This document shows positions 1-6,153 of a DNA stretch of 22,189 bases, one piece after another. Below the pieces are notes generated by a model. That model had not been told where the DNA came from and ran no database searches. It saw only the letters and a list, made by a program, of their open reading frames with translations. The position numbers and the translations under genes are program-made. Origin of the DNA: Caldifarciminota bacterium (GTDB lineage Bacteria; Hydrothermota; Tepidihabitantia; B3-TA06; JALVRC01); the NCBI GenBank assembly GCA_027025255.1, contig JALVRC010000176.1, forward strand, positions 1 to 22,189. The letters run 5' to 3'. Every line of letters starts with the position of its first letter. The stretch's first letter is position 1.

Positions 1-65
1 CCTACCACGCCCTTCTTCGCCCGCAGGTGCCAAGGCATCCACCATATACCCTTATTAAACTTTAG
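1..65 (-). rRNA. rrl: 23S ribosomal RNA, 5' end (partial)
   Basis: The minus strand here reads as the highly conserved start of large-subunit rRNA: GGTGGATGCCTTGGCA (28-43) followed by GCGAAGAAGGGCGTGGTAGG (1-20), matching the E. coli 23S segment GGTGGATGCCCTGGCAG...GAAGGACGTG. Counting back 22 nt from GGTGGATGCC, as in E. coli, puts the mature 5' end near position 65. The rest of the gene lies beyond the left edge. No 16S or tRNA gene precedes it: the next gene upstream on the same strand is a protein gene ending at 257. A promoter at 131-158 implies the gene is transcribed on its own or with 5S. The exact 5' end is an estimate. Confidence 0.93.
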
Positions 66-130
66 AATTTCTCCTCTACACTACTCCACTTTGTTCAGCT
101 ATCTTTACCTACTTCTATTGTAAGCTTCAT

Positions 131-158
131 ATTATACACACTTTTCTTGTCTTGTCAA
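131..158 (-). promoter_or_regulatory. Promoter of the 23S rRNA gene
   Basis: On the minus strand TTGACA (153-158) and TATAAT (131-136) are both perfect sigma70 consensus hexamers, separated by 16 bp. The predicted start near 124 leaves a leader of about 60 nt before the mature 23S 5' end. A full-consensus promoter suits a highly expressed stable RNA and supports independent transcription of 23S. Confidence 0.85.
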
Positions 159-256
159 GCTTTATTTTTTACTCTCTTTTGAATATCTTGTATTTAACTG
201 AATTTTTTACTGTAAACAGATATAAACTTTAGTATCAACTATTTTTAGTTAAAGGA

Positions 257-1084
257 CTATAATTCTTCTTCCCCTGTAAACAACTCTATAAAGGTATCTG
301 CAAAACTTCTCCACTCACTATCACTAAAATCAACAAATATAGAGTAATCCCTTTCTCCAAAAAACTTTCTAAGGGCTTTTATATCATAGTAATAGACAGT
401 ATCACCATTACTTTTTTCCTCCACAATACATCTGTTAATTTTTTTAAAAGAAAAGAAAAGTATAAGCAAAAGGCCTTGTTTTCTAAAACCAACAAAACCC
501 TTTTCCTCTGATACTATCATGTTTTTTAAACGTTGCCAGGAAGTCGCTTGCCGCTTTAAAATATATATTGTAAAACCTAAGGATAAAACCAATAGTACAA
601 AAGAAATCAATAAAAGAAAAACCAAAAGATTCAAAAGTCCACTCTCTTTAGGAGTATATTCTTTTTTAGACAGTGTATCCTTTTTTACGCTATCTCTACC
701 AATACTGTCTATGGTGACAGTATTTACTGCTTTGTTCTTTAATGTATCTTTCTGTACTGATGCTTTTATTGAATCCTTTTTTCTTTCCTTTGCTTTCGCC
801 TTTAAAGCCTTAATAGAATCTTCTCTGTGTATAATTGGCTGTATCTTTTTTATACGTTCATTCGCAAGCGGAGTACCTGATTTTTTATAGTATTTTAAAG
901 CCCTTCTAATATTACCCAGTTTTTCATAACAAACTCCCATATTAAAAAACATCTCTGCATTACCCTCTCCTCTCTTTTCCACTGTCCTATAAACATTTAA
1001 TGCATCACTATACTGACCGTTATAAAAAAACTCATCCCCATCTGTCAAAGTGAGATTAAAAAGACTAAGGAGTAAAACTAACAT
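257..1084 (-). CDS. TPR-containing membrane protein, function unknown
   Basis: A protein of about 275 residues. An N-terminal hydrophobic segment (MLVLLLSLFNLTLT) is followed by a tetratricopeptide-like region (GDEFFYNGQYSDALNVY..., then AEMFFNMGVCYEKLGNIRRALKYYKKS). A Lys/Asp/Ser-rich low-complexity linker comes next, then a strong transmembrane segment (LLNLLVFLLLISFVLLVLSL) and a roughly 100-residue C-terminal soluble domain. Topology (inferred): TPR on the outer side of the inner membrane, C-domain in the cytoplasm. GTG at 1096 would add four residues; ATG at 1084 is preferred because it opens the signal-like segment. The gene overlaps the end of the PEGA gene upstream and is last in a four-gene cluster headed by a response regulator. 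The TPR plus single TM recalls BatE-like proteins, but I cannot assign a family. Confidence 0.8.
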   Translation of the reverse strand: MLVLLLSLFNLTLTDGDEFFYNGQYSDALNVYRTVEKRGEGNAEMFFNMGVCYEKLGNIRRALKYYKKSGTPLANERIKKIQPIIHREDSIKALKAKAKERKKDSIKASVQKDTLKNKAVNTVTIDSIGRDSVKKDTLSKKEYTPKESGLLNLLVFLLLISFVLLVLSLGFTIYILKRQATSWQRLKNMIVSEEKGFVGFRKQGLLLILFFSFKKINRCIVEEKSNGDTVYYYDIKALRKFFGERDYSIFVDFSDSEWRSFADTFIELFTGEEEL

Positions 1085-1856
1085 AGACTGTATCACCTCT
1101 CTTAACTTTTATTTTATAATCCCGCTCTCCGTACAACACATTATATATAGAGATATCATAGTTACCTACGGGAATGGATTCAAACACCCCATTTCTAAGT
1201 AAGGTAAAAAACTTTCCCTTTATATATAACTCTCCTTCATAAGGAAACCTAATAGATATAAAAGCACTGTCTTTAGAAAAATTACCCTCTTTTGTATTCC
1301 GAAAGGAAGAATGTATCTTTGATAGAATTAATGTAAAATCTTTGTTTTTGTTTACATCTATAACTGTATCCATATCCTGATAACCGGGTTTAAGCACCTT
1401 AATTCTATACTTTCCTCTTAAAAGAAAATGCTTATAAGGAGATAAAACACTATCCTTGTCAATTATAAGAATAGCATTATCAGGATAAGTCTTTATATTC
1501 ACTTTAAATAATACGTTCCTTATTTCCGCTGCCAGAGCCTCTCTTATATCTTTTAGCCTAACCCTGTCTAAAACAGTATCGTGCACGTATCCAGTAATTG
1601 TTTTAAATGTATAATGCAAGGTAAAAAGAGTTAAATCCTTGATAGAAAAATCACCTGTAAACATTAACTGATTCTTATCATCAGACCCATTGCCAAAAAT
1701 AATATCAAAGGTCGTATCCTTACCAATAGGCCTAAAAAACATCTTTGTCATTCTTTTTGCATAAGTACTATCGTGCGTGATATCATTACAGGCAAAATAT
1801 GAAACACCTATAGAAATTTTGCTAAAAAGAAATATTGATACCTGAAACAGCACCAT
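1065..1856 (-). CDS. PEGA-domain exported protein
   Basis: About 263 residues. The N-terminus (MVLFQVSIFLFSKISIGVSY) resembles a signal peptide. The centre contains a recognisable PEGA-type beta module (VNIKTYPDNAILIIDKDSVLSPYKHFLLRGKYRIKV...PGY), and a second similar module near the C-terminus (RFPYEGELYIKGKFF...IPVGNYDISI) ends ERDYKIKVKRGDTVYVSFTP. PEGA domains are surface or periplasmic beta-sandwich modules, often in cell-wall-associated or S-layer-like proteins. The longest frame begins at 1868, but ATG at 1856 has the better spacing from GAGGTG. The start lies inside the 3' end of the barrel gene upstream and the end inside the start of the TPR gene, so the three are probably translated as one coupled set. 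Stop codon TAG. Confidence 0.8.
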   Translation of the reverse strand: MVLFQVSIFLFSKISIGVSYFACNDITHDSTYAKRMTKMFFRPIGKDTTFDIIFGNGSDDKNQLMFTGDFSIKDLTLFTLHYTFKTITGYVHDTVLDRVRLKDIREALAAEIRNVLFKVNIKTYPDNAILIIDKDSVLSPYKHFLLRGKYRIKVLKPGYQDMDTVIDVNKNKDFTLILSKIHSSFRNTKEGNFSKDSAFISIRFPYEGELYIKGKFFTLLRNGVFESIPVGNYDISIYNVLYGERDYKIKVKRGDTVYVSFTP

Positions 1857-2778
1857 AAAACACCTCATTTAAGATTTTTTCACTGTATACAGAAAGATAA
1901 GGAGCAATCCTGCCATCATTAAAATAAAAAAGACTATATAAAGAAAGCTTTAAACTGGGCTCTATTCTCTCCCCCTTCATAAATTCAATAGCACCCCCGT
2001 AAACAACATTTTGACTGTAGTTGTATTTAAGCCTGAAACTATACCCATAACCCCAGGAATCGGGATTTATTTTATCATAGTAATATTCTGCAATAGGTAT
2101 TCTGCTAACAGTGACAATAAATAAACTATCAAAAGGCATTCTTGTATAGGGAAATGTTCCAATATAATCTCCAGTAATGGTCAGATTTTTAATTTTCGTT
2201 TTTAAGTTTAAATAAGCTAACAAATATTGATTTACACTATCCCTTCGGCTATAATAAAATACGGAAGAAAAGGAAAGGCTACGTATATTCAATTCCATAC
2301 CAGAACATAAAGCAGCATGTCCGTTTATGTCCTTTATATCAATAGCATCTATAAATGAGGTATCAGTATTCATTCCATCCATTATTCCAATGTAAAACGG
2401 TATAACAAACTTGTTATAAACTACAATACCCCAATCAATAAAAGGATATGGTAATAAATACTTGTTATAAATAGACTTAAAGACTCCTTTGGAAAAAAAC
2501 GTATAATTTGTCTTAAGAAATAAAAGAGGCTGAGCACCTGCCCTCAGTTCAAATTTATTTGTAAAATACTTATAATAACCTTCAACATATATATTAAATA
2601 TTTCTGACTTCTCAAAGAATACGCTTATAAAACCCGCATGATGAAAATAATCTCTTGAAATTTTATACCCGGATCTAAAACAAAAAATATTTCTACTGCT
2701 GACATTGGATAACTCTATAGAACTTTTAAAATAAAAGCCTTCAAAAGAAGAAGTAATAACTAAATAGATTAATCCCAT
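1822..2778 (-). CDS. Putative outer-membrane beta-barrel protein
   Basis: 318 residues with no recognised catalytic motif. The sequence is dominated by short alternating aromatic/hydrophobic strands rich in Tyr, Phe and Ser (for example YVEGYYKYFTNKFELRAGA, SYRFRLKYNYSQN-like stretches), separated by polar turns. It ends in GAVSGINISF with a terminal Phe, the usual signature of proteins inserted by the BAM machinery. The N-terminus (MGLIYLVITSS) is only a weak signal sequence, so the start may be imperfect. It overlaps the response regulator gene upstream by 10 nt and the PEGA gene downstream. An envelope-sensing or scaffold role with these neighbours is inference. The stop TAG directly follows the terminal Phe, so TAG is a genuine stop in this genome. 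Confidence 0.75.
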   Translation of the reverse strand: MGLIYLVITSSFEGFYFKSSIELSNVSSRNIFCFRSGYKISRDYFHHAGFISVFFEKSEIFNIYVEGYYKYFTNKFELRAGAQPLLFLKTNYTFFSKGVFKSIYNKYLLPYPFIDWGIVVYNKFVIPFYIGIMDGMNTDTSFIDAIDIKDINGHAALCSGMELNIRSLSFSSVFYYSRRDSVNQYLLAYLNLKTKIKNLTITGDYIGTFPYTRMPFDSLFIVTVSRIPIAEYYYDKINPDSWGYGYSFRLKYNYSQNVVYGGAIEFMKGERIEPSLKLSLYSLFYFNDGRIAPYLSVYSEKILNEVFYGAVSGINISF

Positions 2779-3524
2779 ATCTTCCTTTTTAATGCACTAA
2801 TAATTTCACGTCTTTTATCATATTCCTTTTTCTCATCTAAATCAGTTGCAGCGGACAATAACAAAGAAAGTATCCTTTTTCCCCCGTGAGCTGCTACAGA
2901 ACGTTCAGGATCAAATAAAAATGTTCCCTTTGTTATATTTAAGATTTTCTGCAATGCCTTATTCCCACTGTACCTGTTAAATCTCGCCTCTATAATATTC
3001 CCCTTATTCACATCGAGCCATACAGTATCATTTCTATCAGTGTAAATAATAAGACGTCCCTTTTTCTCTCCCATTTCAATCACCTGTAAAATATCTGTAA
3101 TACTCCATTGCGATAAATCACCCCTTAAAATATTTTCCTTCCTTGTCTTTTTTATTTTTCTGATTTTTGTCTTTATCCTCGCAAGAAGTGTTTCATAAGA
3201 AAACGGTTTTGTTATATAGTCATCTGCTCCCATATCTAATCCCTTTATCTCATCATCTCTATTATTTAAAGCGGTAAGGAAAATAAACTCAATATCAGCA
3301 TATCTTTCCTTTTCTTTAATGCTTTTACAAAACTCAAATCCATCTATATCCGGCATTATTATATCCGATATAATAATGTCTGGCTTTTGTTTTTCCAAAT
3401 ATTTATATGCTTCATTTGCACTAAATGCAGCAGTTGTCTCGAATCCATTTTTGCTTAGTAGACTTTTCATTGTACTGCACAGATTTTTATCGTCGTCTAC
3501 GAACAAAATTTTAATCTTTTCCAC
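2769..3524 (-). CDS. Response regulator with DUF4388 (PatA-like) output domain
   Basis: 251 residues. Residues 1-120 are a complete receiver domain: acidic pocket D10/D11/D12, phospho-acceptor D54 in ISDIIMPDIDG, conserved T84 and K106 in ADDYITKPF. Residues about 133-230 match DUF4388 (LRGDLSQWSITDILQVIEMGEKKGRLII...), a domain found in signalling proteins, often of gliding or polarity systems. No DNA-binding domain is visible, so output is probably by protein-protein contact. Translation starts at GTG (3522-3524), with GGAGG seven bases upstream and a consensus promoter at 3560-3587. No histidine kinase gene is in the window. The following genes encode a barrel, a PEGA protein and a TPR membrane protein, so the regulator may act on an envelope complex (inference). 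Confidence 0.9.
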   Translation of the reverse strand: MEKIKILFVDDDKNLCSTMKSLLSKNGFETTAAFSANEAYKYLEKQKPDIIISDIIMPDIDGFEFCKSIKEKERYADIEFIFLTALNNRDDEIKGLDMGADDYITKPFSYETLLARIKTKIRKIKKTRKENILRGDLSQWSITDILQVIEMGEKKGRLIIYTDRNDTVWLDVNKGNIIEARFNRYSGNKALQKILNITKGTFLFDPERSVAAHGGKRILSLLLSAATDLDEKKEYDKRREIISALKRKIWD

Positions 3525-3559
3525 TCCAACCTCCAGAAATACAAAAATTATGTTAGATA

Positions 3560-3587
3560 ATTATATATATTATCCACGTGTTGTCAA
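3560..3587 (-). promoter_or_regulatory. Promoter of the response-regulator cluster
   Basis: Minus-strand TTGACA (3582-3587), 16 bp, TATAAT (3560-3565), followed about 35 bp later by a GGAGG ribosome binding site and the GTG start. It probably drives all four minus-strand genes down to 257. Confidence 0.8.
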
Positions 3588-3621
3588 GTTTTTTTTCTGT
3601 TTTTAATTTTATTATAATATC

Positions 3622-3672
3622 AGGTATTATTTATTATTCGATAATAAACCAAGAATACCTTTAGTTAAGGTA
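3622..3672. repeat. Alternating inverted repeats (possible operator)
   Basis: AGGTATT (3622-3628) is complementary to AATACCT (3654-3660). Nested inside is TTTATTAT (3630-3637), loop TCG, ATAATAAA (3641-3648). The AATACCT arm is also part of a second inverted repeat, TACCTT (3656-3661), loop TAGTT, AAGGTA (3667-3672), so the two outer structures are mutually exclusive. It lies between the divergent promoters, about 140 bp upstream of the nrdD -35 box, and no T-run follows on either strand. A protein-binding site is as likely as an RNA structure. Confidence 0.35.
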
Positions 3673-3808
3673 AATATTAAAGAATACAAAACAATTCCAC
3701 AATGATAGCTTATAATCAGTAGAACAATGATTCTATATATTTTTACTGCATTTTAAATTATTAAAACATTTAACTTAGAGAAAAAAAATAGTATGATAAA
3801 TATATTTA

Positions 3809-3836
3809 TTGACAAAACCATTCTTATGATTATAAT
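3809..3836 (+). promoter_or_regulatory. nrdD operon promoter
   Basis: TTGACA (3809-3814), 16 bp, TATAAT (3831-3836). The predicted transcript starts near 3843 with a short leader of about 20 nt that carries AGGAG (3853-3857) before ATG at 3865. Confidence 0.85.
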
Positions 3837-3864
3837 TATTTATGTATAAAATAGGAGTGATGAA

Positions 3865-5985
3865 ATGAATCTTTCTTACCTTGTTAGAAAAAGAAATGGC
3901 AAAATTGTTTCCTTTGATAGAAATAGAATAGTAAAAGCAGTATTAAAAGCAGTTAAATCCAGTAAAGAAGATGTTGACATAAAGAAAATTGCAGATGGTG
4001 TAGAGCTTTTCTTGTTCCAGACATTCTTTAAGAAAGGGAGTATTCCGTCAGTCGAACAGATACAGGATATAATTGAAGATAAATTAATGACATTCGGGTA
4101 TAGAGATACAGCAAGAGCATATATTATATACAGGGAGAAGAGGAAAGAAGCACGTGAAATAGGTAAGGCATTTACAGACGGAATATCACTTATTGATAAT
4201 TATGTACAGAGAAAGGATTGGCGTATACATGAAAACTCCAATATGAACTATTCTTTACAGGGATTAAATTTCCATATTTCATCGTCAGTAACTGCAAAAT
4301 ATTGGTTATATAAGATTTACCCTGAAGAGGTAAGAACTGCCCATGAAAATGGAGACTTTCATATACATGATTTAGGGATACTCTCAGCTTACTGTGTAGG
4401 ATGGGATCTTGAACGGCTGATAGAAATTGGCTTTGGAGGCGTAAGTGGTAAAATAGAATCCAAACCAGCAAAACATTTTAGAACTATTCTCGGGCAAATC
4501 GTTAACTTTATTTACACACTGCAGGGAGAAGCTGCAGGGGCACAGGCTTTCTCAAACTTTGATACATTACTTGCCCCATTTGTTAAAGAAGATAATCTTT
4601 CTTATAAGCAGGTCAAACAAGCGCTACAGGAATTTCTCTTCAACATAAATGTTCCAACAAGAGTAGGGTTTCAGACACCATTTTCAAATATAACTATGGA
4701 TTTATTGGTATCCACTTTATATAAAGATAGATACGTAATTGTAGGGGGGAAAGAACTAAATTATACATACGCTGAAGTTCAACCTGAAATGGATATGATA
4801 AATAAGGCATTTGCTGAATTAATGATGGAAGGTGATTCAAAAGGAAGAATATTTACATTCCCAATCCCCACCTATAATATAGATAAAGATTTCCAATGGG
4901 ACAGAGAAGAATTCAAAATGCTATGGCAGATGACAGGAAAATACGGAATACCCTACTTTGCAAACTTTTATAACTCAGATATGAGACCGGAAGATGCAAG
5001 AAGTATGTGTTGTAGATTGAGATTAGACAATAGGGAATTGAGGAAAAGAGGAGGAGGATTATTCGGAGCTAATCCTCTAACTGGTTCAATTGGTGTTGTA
5101 ACAATTAATCTCCCAAGGATTGCCTACTTATCAGAAGATGAAGATGAATTTTTCTCAAGACTAACACATCTTATTGAAATAGCATCTACATCTCTTGAAA
5201 TAAAGAGAAAAATTGTGGAAGATTTTACACAAAGAGGCCTGTATCCTTATTCTAAAGTATATTTAGAAGAAGTAAAACGCTCTACTGGATATTACTGGAA
5301 TAATCATTTCTCTACGATTGGTATAGTAGGAATGAATGAAGCCTGTCAAAATCTCTTAAAGAAACCTATAACTGATCCGTATGCGAGAGAATTTGCCTTA
5401 AAAGTATTGGACTTTATGAGAGACAAGATGATGGATCTACAGGAAGAAACAAACCATCTGTACAACTTAGAAGCAACGCCAGCGGAAGGAACAGCATACA
5501 GACTTGCCAAAAAGGATAGAGACAATTTCCCTGATATAATTACATCTGGGACAGGAGAAACACCATACTATACAAATTCTGTACACGTACCAGTTGGAAG
5601 TATGGATGATATTTTTGATGTTCTATCCCACCAGGACGAGCTACAAACACGATTTACAGGAGGAACAGTTGTACACCTATTCTTAGGAGAAAAAATAACT
5701 GATCCTCAAATAGTTAAAAGTCTTGTTAAAAGCGTTGTAGAACATTTTCATCTACCGTACTTCAGTATAACACCTACATTCTCAGTATGTCCTGTACACG
5801 GTTATATTCCAGGAGAGGTTGAATTTTGTCCTTATCCTCATACAGAAGAGGAGCTAAAAAAATATGGGATGCGTGTAGAAATAGAAGATATTGAGCTCTC
5901 AGGGATGGATGAAAGAAGTTATAAGACGTTTGATGAAAAAAAGGATACAAACATTAAAAAACAACTATTTATTAATATCAAATAG
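3865..5985 (+). CDS. nrdD: Anaerobic (class III) ribonucleoside-triphosphate reductase, catalytic part lacking the glycyl-radical segment
   Basis: 706 residues. Reduces ribonucleoside triphosphates to deoxyribonucleotides in anaerobic cells. Residues about 5-95 form an N-terminal ATP-cone (VRKRNGKIVSFDRNRIVKAV), the allosteric activity site. The ten-stranded barrel follows, with family landmarks YCVGWD (Cys177), the cysteine loop MCCRLRLDNREL (Cys382/383) and NPLTGSIGVVTINLPR. Near the C-terminus is a putative metal site, C642-x2-H645 and C655-x3-H659, where many relatives have four cysteines. The protein then ends at TAG (5983-5985) without the RVxGY glycyl-radical motif expected within the next 30 or so residues. 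That motif is encoded directly downstream in the same frame at 5995-6153, separated by this one stop. Start ATG with AGGAG eight bases upstream. Confidence 0.93.
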   Translation: MNLSYLVRKRNGKIVSFDRNRIVKAVLKAVKSSKEDVDIKKIADGVELFLFQTFFKKGSIPSVEQIQDIIEDKLMTFGYRDTARAYIIYREKRKEAREIGKAFTDGISLIDNYVQRKDWRIHENSNMNYSLQGLNFHISSSVTAKYWLYKIYPEEVRTAHENGDFHIHDLGILSAYCVGWDLERLIEIGFGGVSGKIESKPAKHFRTILGQIVNFIYTLQGEAAGAQAFSNFDTLLAPFVKEDNLSYKQVKQALQEFLFNINVPTRVGFQTPFSNITMDLLVSTLYKDRYVIVGGKELNYTYAEVQPEMDMINKAFAELMMEGDSKGRIFTFPIPTYNIDKDFQWDREEFKMLWQMTGKYGIPYFANFYNSDMRPEDARSMCCRLRLDNRELRKRGGGLFGANPLTGSIGVVTINLPRIAYLSEDEDEFFSRLTHLIEIASTSLEIKRKIVEDFTQRGLYPYSKVYLEEVKRSTGYYWNNHFSTIGIVGMNEACQNLLKKPITDPYAREFALKVLDFMRDKMMDLQEETNHLYNLEATPAEGTAYRLAKKDRDNFPDIITSGTGETPYYTNSVHVPVGSMDDIFDVLSHQDELQTRFTGGTVVHLFLGEKITDPQIVKSLVKSVVEHFHLPYFSITPTFSVCPVHGYIPGEVEFCPYPHTEEELKKYGMRVEIEDIELSGMDERSYKTFDEKKDTNIKKQLFINIK

Positions 5986-5990
5986 GAGGT
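5984..5990 (+). promoter_or_regulatory. Strong Shine-Dalgarno site overlapping the nrdD stop codon
   Basis: AGGAGGT overlaps the last two bases of the nrdD TAG and lies five bases (counted from AGGAGG) before ATG at 5995. It is among the best matches to the anti-Shine-Dalgarno sequence in the window. A ribosome stopping at TAG would sit next to it, favouring termination-reinitiation into the 52-residue ORF. Confidence 0.8.
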
Positions 5991-5994
5991 ATAT

Positions 5995-6153
5995 ATGAAG
6001 AAAAAAATTATTGTTGTACCAACAGAAATATATTCAAGAGTAGTTGGCTACTATAGACCTGTATCTGCCTGGAATAACGGCAAAAAACAGGAATTCAAAG
6101 AAAGGAGATATTTAAAAGTTGATAAGAGGGATAATAGGAACGAGTCTCGTTGA
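5995..6153 (+). CDS. Stand-alone glycyl-radical segment of class III ribonucleotide reductase (52 residues)
   Basis: This small ORF encodes the C-terminal radical loop of NrdD: VPTEIYSRVVGYYRPVSAWN, then NGKKQEFKERRYL. Gly18 in RVVGYY is the residue that should carry the glycyl radical installed by NrdG. In intact relatives this motif is the last 30-40 residues of NrdD. Here it starts at its own ATG with AGGAGGT five bases upstream, in the same frame as nrdD and nine bases after its TAG. Its last 35 nt overlap the start of nrdG, adding a basic tail (KVDKRDNRNESR) that looks like overlap-derived sequence. The likely role is to dock into the NrdD barrel as a separate subunit, as GrcA/YfiD does for damaged pyruvate formate-lyase (established precedent). 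Alternatives are TAG readthrough giving a protein of about 762 residues, or a recent nonsense mutation. Confidence 0.82.
   Translation: MKKKIIVVPTEIYSRVVGYYRPVSAWNNGKKQEFKERRYLKVDKRDNRNESR

Larger units (their letters stand above)
3525..3864. promoter_or_regulatory. Divergent intergenic region between response regulator and nrdD
   Basis: A 340-bp, very AT-rich region without a gene. It holds the two divergent consensus promoters (3560-3587 minus, 3809-3836 plus) and, between them, a set of inverted repeats at 3622-3672. The rest (about 3673-3808) shows nothing I can name. I looked for a paired NrdR-box pattern next to the nrdD promoter and did not find a convincing one. Confidence 0.6.

Noticed and set aside
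66..256. tRNA gene or 16S-23S spacer upstream of 23S
   Set aside because: No cloverleaf, CCA end or T-loop-like sequence is visible; the stretch holds only the promoter and leader.
519..890. Plus-strand ORF of 123 codons opposite the TPR gene
   Set aside because: Antisense shadow with Ser/Phe-rich composition and no ribosome binding site; the minus-strand protein has clear TPR and membrane features.
3673..3808. NrdR box pair upstream of nrdD
   Set aside because: Several AT-rich near-palindromes are present but no two spaced copies of a convincing NrdR-box pattern next to the promoter.
5983..5985. TAG as a reassigned (for example pyrrolysine) codon
   Set aside because: TAG ends at least four other genes in the window at natural protein ends, and a strong ribosome binding site plus ATG follow it. 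Kept only as a secondary alternative.
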